NCBI RefSeq assembly: GCF_004766045.1
Contig: NZ_SPQQ01000007.1
Coordinates: forward strand, 124,001-188,000
Reading direction: 5' to 3'
Length of the DNA: 64,000 nucleotides
Source: Desulfosporosinus fructosivorans
GTDB lineage: Bacteria > Bacillota > Desulfitobacteriia > Desulfitobacteriales > Desulfitobacteriaceae
Positions 25,568 to 33,214 of the stretch are shown here, one piece after another. The notes below the pieces were generated by a model that worked only from the letters and a program-made list of their open reading frames with translations, ran no database searches and had not been told where the DNA came from. Numbering within the stretch: the stretch's first letter is position 1; every line of letters starts with the position of its first letter. Made by a program: the position numbers and the translations under genes.

Positions 25568-26862
25568 TCGCTATGCCCCCCTTTTGCCTCGCGGCGTCGG
25601 GCGATCAAGGTGGTGTGACTTTCCACCCGTGGGCGATCTGGCATTAATAACTCCAAAACGTCATCCACCGTGATGATTCCTAAGACTTGATCTTGATCGT
25701 TGACGACTGGAACTGCCAGCAACCCATATTTGTGGATGATGTCAGTCACCTTTTCGTGATCGTCATAGGGGGAGATCTTAACGATTTTGGTGTGCATCAA
25801 ATCTTTTAATGGAGTCTCAGGGGAAGCGATGATTAGTTCTCGTAGAGAAAGAACCCCTTCAAGGATTTCTTGTTCGTCTACTACATATAGGTAATAGATT
25901 GTTTCTGCTTCAGGAGCTAGCCGTCTTAATTCATCGATGGCTTGTTCAGCAGTAAGCCAGAACGGCAAACCGACATATTCGGTGGTCATAAGTGAACCAG
26001 CGGTGTCGTCTTCATATTGCATCAATTCCCGAACATCTTCAGCATCTTCAGATTCCATTAAGCGAAGAAGTTCTTCTGACTTTGCTGAGGACAACTCACC
26101 CAAGATATCAGCAGCTTGGTCTGCTGGCATTTCTTCCAATATATCAGATGCCCTGTCCTCATCCATCTGATTAATCATTTCCACCTGGGTATCCAATTCC
26201 ATCTCGGTTAAGGCATCGATTGCTTGTTGTGAATCGAGTGCATCTAGGAAATTAGCCCTTTGTTTATAGTCCATCTCTTCAATAATATCGGCAATATCTG
26301 CTGGGTGAAGTTGACGCAGTTGTTCTTTTTCTCTAGTAAGTTGAAGAGATGATGTTCGGCTTTCTAAAGGTTTTATATACTGGCTACCTACAAATTTATT
26401 GTCGATCCGGCTCAGTAAAAACTCAATGCCTAACCTTCGGAATAAACCACGTACACCGATATCCACTGCAACTAAGACAACAAATTGATGGTCATCGTGT
26501 GACACCCACGATAAGGAAATGTCATTCACTCGTACTAGTCTGGAACCTTCTAAATCAATGATTTGTTTATCTAACAGCCATTTGCCAATAAAGGTTTCAT
26601 CATCGTGCAAAGGGCACGTCAGTAGGGCATCAAACGTGGTATTAAGACGCAAACCCTCTGAGTCCCAAGAAACGACCCACTCGATAGGAATTAGAGCTGG
26701 AATCCTTTTGGCATAGCGTATGCCAGTTACTTGAGGTGAGACACTGTCCCAACGTATGGCCATGTCATATAATCGACCAATACGACGCCCTTTGGCATCC
26801 CAAATAGGTTTATTGGACAATTGACTGAAATAAAATTCTCCTAGAACCTTTAAGTCGTTCAT
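25564..26862 (-). CDS. Soluble MgtE-like Mg2+ sensor with PRC-barrel and CBS domains
   Basis: The 432-residue protein contains the cytosolic half of an MgtE magnesium channel without its membrane domain. Residues about 10-165 are two PRC-barrel-like units (DAKGRRIGRLYDMAIRWDS). Residues 175-285 are the MgtE N domain of superhelical repeats (LHPADIADIIEEM, EMPADQAADILGEL). Residues 290-410 are a CBS pair (MTTEYVGLP, VDDVLELL). In true MgtE these domains bind Mg2+ and close the pore. Here the partner pore is probably the Nramp-type protein encoded next, coupled by an ATGA overlap. AAAGGAGGG precedes the ATG. A regulatory subunit is inferred, not shown. Confidence 0.85.
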   Translation of the reverse strand: MNDLKVLGEFYFSQLSNKPIWDAKGRRIGRLYDMAIRWDSVSPQVTGIRYAKRIPALIPIEWVVSWDSEGLRLNTTFDALLTCPLHDDETFIGKWLLDKQIIDLEGSRLVRVNDISLSWVSHDDHQFVVLVAVDIGVRGLFRRLGIEFLLSRIDNKFVGSQYIKPLESRTSSLQLTREKEQLRQLHPADIADIIEEMDYKQRANFLDALDSQQAIDALTEMELDTQVEMINQMDEDRASDILEEMPADQAADILGELSSAKSEELLRLMESEDAEDVRELMQYEDDTAGSLMTTEYVGLPFWLTAEQAIDELRRLAPEAETIYYLYVVDEQEILEGVLSLRELIIASPETPLKDLMHTKIVKISPYDDHEKVTDIIHKYGLLAVPVVNDQDQVLGIITVDDVLELLMPDRPRVESHTTLIARRREAKGGHSE

Positions 26863-26973
26863 TTAATGCCCTCCTTTGCGTGACGGAGTCTGGTGCCTAC
26901 TGTCAAAATGACTCTGTCTGGTATGAATTGTAGTATAATTGCGCAAGTAATCAGGGTAAGGTCCAGAATCCAT
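26863..26973 (-). CDS. 36-aa ORF between M-box terminator and MgtE-like gene
   Basis: ATG 26973 lies 7 bases behind AAAGGAGG on the minus strand. The frame codes for a 36-residue hydrophilic peptide beginning MDSGPYPDYLRNYTT and ending in PSRKGGH. Its stop codon abuts the ATG of the MgtE-like gene, and its last codons contain that gene's AAAGGAGGG site, so ribosomes leaving it would affect downstream initiation. Prolines and charged residues recall leader peptides such as MgtL that sense Mg2+ through ribosome behaviour, but there is no sequence match to support that. It could also be a small subunit of the transporter. Confidence 0.5.
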   Translation of the reverse strand: MDSGPYPDYLRNYTTIHTRQSHFDSRHQTPSRKGGH

Positions 26974-27025
26974 AAAACCACCTCCTTTAAATTCCCCTAA
27001 AATATTGAATATAATAAGTGAATAA

Positions 27026-27060
27026 AATAAAAAGACCTCTATAGCAAATAGAAGGTCTAT
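27026..27060 (-). terminator. M-box expression-platform terminator
   Basis: On the minus strand AGACCT pairs with AGGTCT around a 14-base AT-rich loop and is followed by TTTTTATTTTATT. Positioned between the M-box and the first ORF, it is the expected Mg2+-dependent OFF switch. Confidence 0.75.
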
Positions 27061-27074
27061 AAACACGTTATCGA

Positions 27075-27236
27075 CCTCCCTCCTCGTTGAGCTTTAGCAC
27101 TGCATAGCGTAGAATTTTCTCAGCCACCTTAGGTAAAACCTTATGCCGGTAATACCTGTTCTACCCAATTGGCGTCTCTCGACATTTCTGGGCAGTGGCC
27201 TATGTCTAATGCAGGAGCCTCACCTAACAGAGATTT
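27075..27236 (-). ncRNA. M-box (ykoK) magnesium riboswitch
   Basis: Read on the minus strand, the conserved blocks occur in order: TTAGGTGAGGCTCCT, CCACTGCCC, AATGTCGAGAGACGCC, CAGGTATTACCGG and AAGGTGGCTGAGAAAATTC. These are the M-box signature that binds several Mg2+ ions and promotes termination when Mg2+ is plentiful. It controls the operon of the 36-aa ORF, the MgtE-like sensor and the Nramp-type transporter. Confidence 0.96.
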
Positions 27237-27254
27237 AGAAAATTTGTATACTTC

Positions 27255-27284
27255 ATTATATGTATAATGAAGCAAATTCGTCAA
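27255..27284 (-). promoter_or_regulatory. Mg2+ operon promoter
   Basis: On the minus strand, TTGACG (27284-27279), 18 bases and TATAAT (27260-27255) lie about 20 bases before the M-box 5' end. The -10 is embedded in an inverted repeat CTTCATTATA/TATAATGAAG. Confidence 0.7.
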
Positions 27285-27392
27285 CATTTTTGCTAAAAAT
27301 TTAATATTAGGCCAATTTCTAATTGTTATATCCGTTTTTCTCGTAATTACTCGAGGTGGCTAAAGGCTAGTGAACTAGACGATATCTTGGCT

Positions 27393-27422
27393 TTGCCTTT
27401 TTCATTGTCTCTGTGGTATAAT
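27393..27422 (+). promoter_or_regulatory. scfA promoter
   Basis: TTGCCT (27393-27398), 18 bases, TATAAT (27417-27422), about 45 bases before the scfA start. Confidence 0.55.
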
Positions 27423-27467
27423 CTAGATTGAATTAAATGAAGAAAGTATCGAGAGGAGGGTGTTTGA

Positions 27468-27608
27468 ATGGCAAAACACATTCAGACCATAGTGAAAACA
27501 AACCTAAGTGCAACGGTGAAGACCGGAGGGTGTGGCAAGTGTCAGACTTCCTGCCAATCTGCTTGTAAGACGTCGTGCACGGTTGGGAATCAAGTGTGTG
27601 TTAAATAA
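27468..27608 (+). CDS. scfA: SCIFF ranthipeptide precursor
   Basis: This 46-residue RiPP precursor is of the SCIFF family (six cysteines in forty-five residues), nearly universal in clostridia. The leader reads AKHIQTIVKTNLSATVKTGG, and the core is CGKCQTSCQSACKTSC with a sixth cysteine near the end (QVCVK). Its maturase, encoded next, links cysteine sulfurs to neighbouring residues (thioether bonds). GAGAGGAGGG precedes the ATG. A terminator separates it from scfB, so the peptide message should exceed that of the enzyme. The cellular role is not settled; some ranthipeptides are linked to quorum sensing. Confidence 0.97.
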   Translation: MAKHIQTIVKTNLSATVKTGGCGKCQTSCQSACKTSCTVGNQVCVK

Positions 27609-27638
27609 ACGCTTTTGCTAAATTTGAACATAGGACTC

Positions 27639-27674
27639 AGAACCCACCCCATTTAGGGTTGGGTTCTCTTTAAT
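27639..27674 (+). terminator. Attenuating terminator between scfA and scfB
   Basis: AGAACCCACCCC pairs with GGGTTGGGTTCT (one unpaired base) and is followed by CTTTAATT. Read-through would give low scfB expression relative to scfA. Confidence 0.8.
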
Positions 27675-27698
27675 TGACAGGGGAGAAAGAGTGAAGTT

Positions 27699-29201
27699 AT
27701 GTTAAATATATTTAATATTACAGGATATCGCATTAAGAAGAATGTTCATAGTTATCGTCAAGGAGATTTATTTATTGCGCATGATGTCAATTCTGGATCT
27801 TTGCATCTGTTGGATGAGGGAACATTTGATGTAATCAAGGCTTGCGAGGATTTGCAAGAAGTGGAGAAGGAGATTACTCTTGAGGGGATTAACCTAGTTC
27901 TTCATCAAGCGGGGAAACAAGCGCTTGAGAAGGAAGAATTATCAGAAATCCTTGTTGAACTAGATGAACTCCGTAAGGAAGGGACGCTTTTCTCCTTAGA
28001 AGCGGATGAAATAGCCATTAATTACCCGGAACAGCCAATTGTCAAAGCGATTTGTCTACACGTGGCCCATGACTGTAATTTGCGCTGTAAATATTGTTTT
28101 GCAGGAACTGGTGCCTTTGGAGGTAGCCGGACGCTGATGAATTTTGAGACAGGTAAAAGGGGAATTGACTTTGTTTTAGAGTCTTCAGGTCATCGTGATC
28201 ATTGTGAAGTTGATTTCTTCGGTGGGGAACCATTACTTAACTTTAAGGTAGTTAAGGAGCTGGTTAAATACGGAAGGAAAGCTGCAGCAGACAGAAATAA
28301 AACTATCAAATTTACCCTGACCACAAACGGTGTATTACTGGATGAATTGGTTCAAAATTATCTCGAGCAAGAGGATATCAGTGTGGTCTTGAGCTTAGAT
28401 GGTCGTCCAGAAGTTCATGACCACATGCGGCCATACTCTAATGGTCAGGGAAGTTACTCTAAAGTTACTCCTCTAATTAAACGGTTTGCAGCTAAACGGC
28501 CTGAGAGTTCACCCTATGCGGTTGGAAATTATTATTATGTGCGTGGGACATATACGCATTTCAATTTAGATTTTGATCGAGATGTTTTGCACATAGCTGA
28601 TTTAGGTATAAATCAAATTTCAATGGAACCGGTTGTTGCAGGCCCGAATGATGCCTATGCTTTTCAAGCGGGAGATCTAGATAAGATTCTGGAAGCGTAT
28701 GATCGCCTTGGTGAAGAACTTGTCATACGCCGAACGCAGGATCAGGATTTTAACTTTTTTCATTTCAATGTCGCGTTAGACCAAGGACCGTGTTTGATTA
28801 AACGACTTTCTGGATGTGGTGCTGGTCACGAGTATGTGGCGATTTCTCCAGAGGGGGATCTTTATCCATGTCATCAGTTTGTTGGTCAAGTTGAATATAA
28901 AATGGGTTCACTGTATGACGCATTTCCTCATCAGCTCAAGGCGGAGTTGGTTCAGGACTTTCGCTCGGCAAATGTTTATGCCAAGTCGTCTTGCCGAGAG
29001 TGCTGGGCGCGCTTTGCTTGTAGCGGCGGGTGTCATGCAGCTAACGTTTCCTTTACCCAAAAACTCACAGAGGTTTACACTTTGGGGTGCGAGCTTCAGA
29101 AAAAACGTCTGGAAGTGGCCTTCTATGTTAAAATCAAAGAACTTCAAAAAAATATATTGTCAGTTCCAGCTCCAGTTCCAGCACCAGATGTCTGTTGTTA
29201 A
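27699..29201 (+). CDS. scfB: SCIFF peptide radical SAM maturase
   Basis: This 500-residue radical SAM/SPASM enzyme installs thioether cross-links in the ScfA core. Residues 1-110 form the peptide-recognition (RRE-like) region. The radical SAM motif is CNLRCKYC (about residue 126), followed by FFGGEPLLN (about 171). The C-terminal SPASM region binds auxiliary iron-sulfur clusters through GCGAGHEYVAISPEGDLYPC and CRECWARFACSGGC. The length and motifs match characterised SCIFF maturases. It follows scfA after an attenuating terminator. The next gene, a TPR protein, may share the transcript. Confidence 0.96.
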   Translation: MLNIFNITGYRIKKNVHSYRQGDLFIAHDVNSGSLHLLDEGTFDVIKACEDLQEVEKEITLEGINLVLHQAGKQALEKEELSEILVELDELRKEGTLFSLEADEIAINYPEQPIVKAICLHVAHDCNLRCKYCFAGTGAFGGSRTLMNFETGKRGIDFVLESSGHRDHCEVDFFGGEPLLNFKVVKELVKYGRKAAADRNKTIKFTLTTNGVLLDELVQNYLEQEDISVVLSLDGRPEVHDHMRPYSNGQGSYSKVTPLIKRFAAKRPESSPYAVGNYYYVRGTYTHFNLDFDRDVLHIADLGINQISMEPVVAGPNDAYAFQAGDLDKILEAYDRLGEELVIRRTQDQDFNFFHFNVALDQGPCLIKRLSGCGAGHEYVAISPEGDLYPCHQFVGQVEYKMGSLYDAFPHQLKAELVQDFRSANVYAKSSCRECWARFACSGGCHAANVSFTQKLTEVYTLGCELQKKRLEVAFYVKIKELQKNILSVPAPVPAPDVCC

Positions 29202-29293
29202 GAATTCGAAGATATTAAATTTATTAGGTTGGATGGTTAAAGAAGACATGTTACAATAATATTTGGAATTATATGGCCAAGGAGGCGAATTAA

Positions 29294-29980
29294 TTGAAGA
29301 AAAGGACACAACGTATTTCTGCAGGAATTCTTGCAGTTCTTGTTAGTATCGCAATGGTTGGTTCAGGACTTCTTGTGTTTTTCTTTAGCGGGGATGATGA
29401 AAACCCCACTGGCACGAGTGCTTCGCAGACTGCTAATGCCACAGCAGAATACCAAGCCCAAAAGTTGCGCATCGATGCGATGGTTCAGCAGTCAAAGGTA
29501 GATCCTGAAAATGTGCCATTGCAAACAGCCTTGGGAAATGAATATTATAACGCAGGGGTTGCTGCCCAAACGGTTGCACCTGCTGAGGTGAAAGAGAACT
29601 TTAGTAAAGCTGTTGAAGCTTACCAAATTGTCTTAAAAACAAATAAAGATCCTAATATCATAGTGGATATGGCGACATCCGCCTTTTATAGCGAGAACTA
29701 TGATCTAGCAGACAAGAGTTTTAAAGAGGCTTTAGCAATACAGCCGAATTTCATAAATGCTTTGATTAACTATGGTATTTTCCTTTCTCAAGCAAAGCAA
29801 GATTGGGCTGGAGCACTTAATCAGTGGCAAAAGGCTTTGCCTTTGGCTCAGAAAAGCTCGGATAAAGAGCAGATTCAAGCGATGATTAGTCAAGCTGAAA
29901 GCGAACTCAAGACTAATGCAGCAAACGGAACAACTAACCAGAACCCAAACCCTGCCGTGGATAATTCGAAGGGAAATTAA
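29294..29980 (+). CDS. Membrane-anchored TPR protein
   Basis: The 228-residue protein has one N-terminal membrane helix (about residues 9-31) and an extracytoplasmic part with tetratricopeptide-type helix pairs. These include VPLQTALGNEYYNAGV, FSKAVEAYQIVLKTN, ENYDLADKSFKEALAIQPN and WAGALNQWQKALPLA, spaced about 34 residues. TPR units bind peptides or proteins; the partner is unknown. The tail is Asn/Gln-rich and disordered. The start is TTG 29294, 8 bases after AAGGAGG. It sits 90 bases behind scfB. Confidence 0.8.
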   Translation: MKKRTQRISAGILAVLVSIAMVGSGLLVFFFSGDDENPTGTSASQTANATAEYQAQKLRIDAMVQQSKVDPENVPLQTALGNEYYNAGVAAQTVAPAEVKENFSKAVEAYQIVLKTNKDPNIIVDMATSAFYSENYDLADKSFKEALAIQPNFINALINYGIFLSQAKQDWAGALNQWQKALPLAQKSSDKEQIQAMISQAESELKTNAANGTTNQNPNPAVDNSKGN

Positions 29981-30080
29981 ACAGTGAATCTACCTCCCAT
30001 TTATATTAAGTGGGGGGTCTTGAAAATTTGGTAATAAATTATTGAACAACTCAAGGCGGGTTTGAACGGAGGAACTAGAA

Positions 30081-30890
30081 ATGCATTTTACGACATTGGC
30101 GAGTGGAAGTTCCGGAAACGCAATTCTCGTCGGAGAGGAAAACCGACATTTACTTGTGGATTGTGGGATTAGCGGAAAGAGCCTATTACATAACCTTTCC
30201 CAATTAAACATATCGGACTTGGAAATTGAAGGAATTGTGGTTACGCATGAACATGTGGATCATATCCGTGGAGTGGGTGTACTCGCTCGTAAACTGAAGA
30301 TACCAATTTATGCCACAAGTGGGCTTTGGAAGGTGATGAGTCCTTTACTCGGAAAACTTGAAGAAAACCAGAGAGTGGAAGTTCAAGAGTCGTTTTCCTG
30401 TGCAGGTCTTGATGTCTTACTCTATCCCACATCCCATGATAGTCGAGAAAGCTTCGGAGTGAAAGTCTCGCGTCCTAAACGTGAGAATAAAATGAACTTG
30501 GCGGTAGGGATAGCCACAGACAGTGGAATGATCACAGAAGAAATGCACCGTAATTTAAAAGGGTGTGATGCCTTTGTTGTTGAGGCAAACTATGATGATG
30601 AGATGCTAAAGAATGGGTCATATCCAGCGTATCTAAAGAAGAGAATTAGGGGACAATATGGGCATCTTGAAAATAAACAGTTGGCTGAAGGGCTCTTAGA
30701 GTGGATGACAGAAAACACGCAACGAATCGTGTTGGCCCATCTTAGTAAAGAAAATAATACTCCGGAACTTGCGTTGTCTACCGTTATACGTATTCTGAGA
30801 GATTCAAATAGATCAAGAGAGAACAGGGACGTGCAGGTGCAGGTTGCCCCGCGCCATTCGCCGCATGAACTGATTACGTTGAAAGAATAA
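30081..30890 (+). CDS. yycJ: MBL-fold metallohydrolase, YycJ/WalJ type
   Basis: This metallo-beta-lactamase-fold hydrolase has 269 residues. Metal motifs are THEHVDH (about 54-60), the second histidine in TSHDS (about 118) and the aspartate in ATDSGM (about 152). The start MHFTTLASGSSGNAILVG is typical of YycJ/WalJ, a predicted 5'-3' exonuclease active in mismatch repair in relatives. htrA follows after 20 bases, a neighbour order kept in the wal/yyc loci of Firmicutes, although walKR are not in this window. Confidence 0.9.
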   Translation: MHFTTLASGSSGNAILVGEENRHLLVDCGISGKSLLHNLSQLNISDLEIEGIVVTHEHVDHIRGVGVLARKLKIPIYATSGLWKVMSPLLGKLEENQRVEVQESFSCAGLDVLLYPTSHDSRESFGVKVSRPKRENKMNLAVGIATDSGMITEEMHRNLKGCDAFVVEANYDDEMLKNGSYPAYLKKRIRGQYGHLENKQLAEGLLEWMTENTQRIVLAHLSKENNTPELALSTVIRILRDSNRSRENRDVQVQVAPRHSPHELITLKE

Positions 30891-30910
30891 TAGTCAGAGG
30901 AGGGTTAGTC

Positions 30911-32062
30911 ATGAGCTATTATAATGATAAGAATAATTATCCACGCAGAAGACCTGGCTTTTTTTCGACGATTGCAATTGCTTTAATAAGTGCCTTACTA
31001 GGCGGGGTTATCGCGGTGGCTTTGGTTCCATCTATATACGGTAATATTCAGCAGACGCCCACAAATCAAGTGGTTCTAAATAATGGGGCAACCACTCCAA
31101 CTGGTAATACAGAAGGGATTACTAATTTTCCAGTTGCTCAGGTTGCCAAAGCCACCGGCCCAGCAGTTGTCGGGATTGCAAACTTTCGGTCAACAGGTGC
31201 TATGTTTGGTGGGAGTGGTCTGACGGAAGTGGGAAGTGGATCTGGGTTTATTATTGATGCAAAAAATGGCTACATTGTTACCAACAACCATGTGATTACA
31301 GGAGCGGAAAAAATTGTTGTGAGTTTGGCTGATGGCCGAAATATTAACGCCAAGTTAGTGGGAGCGGATAAGCGTACGGACTTAGCGGTAGTTCAGATAG
31401 CAGATACCTTGAATCTAACTGCCACGCAACAAGGAGATTCTTCAATTCTCCAAGTTGGCGAACCGGTGGTTGCGATCGGAAACCCAGGAGGACAAGAATT
31501 TGCCCGATCCGTAACTACCGGTGTTATTTCGGCAACGAATCGGATCCTAGAGATCGAGGGAGAAGCAAGTTTTAACCTAATTCAAACAGATGCGGCCATT
31601 AACCCTGGAAATAGTGGCGGACCACTTGTAAATTACCAAGGCCAGGTTATTGGAATTAACTCCGCAAAGAATCAAGAACCAGGATTTGAAGGAATGGGTT
31701 TTGCTATCCCGATTTCTGACGCCTTGCCGACGATTAAACAACTGATAGAAAAAGGGTATGCCAGTCATCCCGGACTTAATGTTCAAATCGATCCCCGCTA
31801 TACTGCCGAATATGCTAGTCAAAAGGGGTGGCCTGCTGGGGCCTATGTTGCCAAAGTTACGCTAGGCGGACCGGCTGAAAAGGCAGGAATTCGTACTGCT
31901 GATATCTTAACGAAGATTAATGGCAAGGACATTAAGAATTCTTTAGGTTTAACCCGTGAGTTGTTCAAGTATAAACCAGGTGATACAGTCACTGTGACTG
32001 TGTTCCGGGATAATAAAACTGTCGAAGTTTCAGTTACACTCGTAGAAATCAAGTCGCAATAA
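30911..32062 (+). CDS. htrA: HtrA/DegP-like serine protease with PDZ domain
   Basis: This membrane-anchored quality-control protease acts outside the membrane. It has 383 residues: a short cytoplasmic tail, a membrane helix at about 18-40, a Ser/Thr-rich linker, a trypsin-like domain with the triad in TNNHVI (His), RTDLAVV (Asp) and GNSGGP (Ser), and one C-terminal PDZ domain (GGPAEKAGIRTADILTKING). AGAGGAGG precedes the ATG. It probably forms an operon with yycJ. Confidence 0.95.
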   Translation: MSYYNDKNNYPRRRPGFFSTIAIALISALLGGVIAVALVPSIYGNIQQTPTNQVVLNNGATTPTGNTEGITNFPVAQVAKATGPAVVGIANFRSTGAMFGGSGLTEVGSGSGFIIDAKNGYIVTNNHVITGAEKIVVSLADGRNINAKLVGADKRTDLAVVQIADTLNLTATQQGDSSILQVGEPVVAIGNPGGQEFARSVTTGVISATNRILEIEGEASFNLIQTDAAINPGNSGGPLVNYQGQVIGINSAKNQEPGFEGMGFAIPISDALPTIKQLIEKGYASHPGLNVQIDPRYTAEYASQKGWPAGAYVAKVTLGGPAEKAGIRTADILTKINGKDIKNSLGLTRELFKYKPGDTVTVTVFRDNKTVEVSVTLVEIKSQ

Positions 32063-32152
32063 TGAACTCATATAGTCTTACGAGAATTCATCAGTAGCGG
32101 ATTAGGTCATCAGACGTTTCAAGAGGTCGACGGAGATATTCATTACAAATTA

Positions 32153-32208
32153 ATCAAAGAGCCAGTACCTTAGTTTGTTAAGCAAACTATTGGTACTGGC
32201 TCTTTGAT
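32153..32208. terminator. Bidirectional terminator between htrA and tetR-type gene
   Basis: ATCAAAGAGCCAGTACC pairs perfectly with GGTACTGGCTCTTTGAT, with an inner AGTTTG/CAAACT helix. It separates two convergent genes. Confidence 0.8.
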
Positions 32209-32301
32209 CGTTATTAACAGGTATTACTCTATATAGGTTTACTTTAAGATTAAAGTAAATCATTAAACTTACATAGAACGTTTGCAGTCTTTACTTGAGA
32301 A

Positions 32302-32916
32302 CTAACTATTTTTGATGCCGGAAAGTAGTAGATCCATGTGCTTAGCAATTTCATCTTTTAAATTAAAATCCGGAAAACGTATACACCATTCAAAAGTCAT
32401 TCCTCTTATGCTCATAATACAGTGGTTTGAAACTGAGGCTATATCTAGGGTTGCTTTAAATTCACCTTGTTGGACCCCCAACATAATAATTCGGTTATAG
32501 ATTTCATAGAGTTTCCGGTTATAGCTAAGTTGGATATCAATATTTACTGTTTTTGTTATCTGAGCTTCATAGCTGAGTTTTATCAAATCAATTCCGACGT
32601 CATTGATAATTACATCCGTAATTTTTTCTGTTACAAGAATTAGCATCGAAGATGGCTTTATATCCGAGGGCAGAGAAGTAAAAAAGTCTGCGTAGCCCAG
32701 ATCTAAGTTATTAACATAGTCGATAATCAAGGAAAACTTTGATTTATAGTGAACATAAAATGATCCTTTAGATACGCCGGCCATTTCTACTATTGAATCC
32801 ACGCTGGCGCTAAATCCATCTCTTTTAAATAACGCTAGGGCACTCTCATAGATTCTTTTTTTTGTTTCTGCAGCTCTAAGAATTCTTGAACTAGCATTTT
32901 TTTTAACCATTATCAT
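32302..32916 (-). CDS. TetR family transcriptional regulator
   Basis: The 204-residue protein has a TetR-type helix-turn-helix at residues about 16-62 (TKKRIYESALALFKRDGF, then VDSIVEMAGVSKGSFYVHY). The ligand-binding part has no recognisable specificity. ATG 32916 lies 6 bases after AAGGGAG; a second ATG two codons in is possible. It is divergent from the histidine kinase operon, with a TTGACA-N18-TATAAT promoter (32933-32962) pointing toward that operon, so it may repress the operon or itself. Confidence 0.88.
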   Translation of the reverse strand: MIMVKKNASSRILRAAETKKRIYESALALFKRDGFSASVDSIVEMAGVSKGSFYVHYKSKFSLIIDYVNNLDLGYADFFTSLPSDIKPSSMLILVTEKITDVIINDVGIDLIKLSYEAQITKTVNIDIQLSYNRKLYEIYNRIIMLGVQQGEFKATLDIASVSNHCIMSIRGMTFEWCIRFPDFNLKDEIAKHMDLLLSGIKNS

Positions 32917-32932
32917 GCTTTACTCCCTTTGG

Positions 32933-32962
32933 TTGACAGAATAATATAATAAAATATATAAT
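32933..32962 (+). promoter_or_regulatory. Promoter toward the histidine kinase operon
   Basis: TTGACA (32933-32938), 18 bases, TATAAT (32957-32962). A 250-base leader separates it from the kinase start; nothing with a clear ribosome site was seen inside. Confidence 0.6.
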
Positions 32963-33214
32963 GACCGTAGTCTTTGAACCAGGCCGTTGTCTAGTATATC
33001 ACCTTTGGCTTCTACCACAAAGAGGTGCTTTATGTTCAAACAACCGAAGGGTTAAGGGCTTACAAGAGTGTATTTGAATTGATGAAGCCGTCTAATGGTT
33101 CGAAACTAACGAGATGAATATATTGCTTTTCCAGCTGATAATACCAGATATCCTAGGTATAAAAATGGGGTTTGAATATCGGATAAAAAGGGTATTTTTG
33201 CGAGGGAGGAGAAT

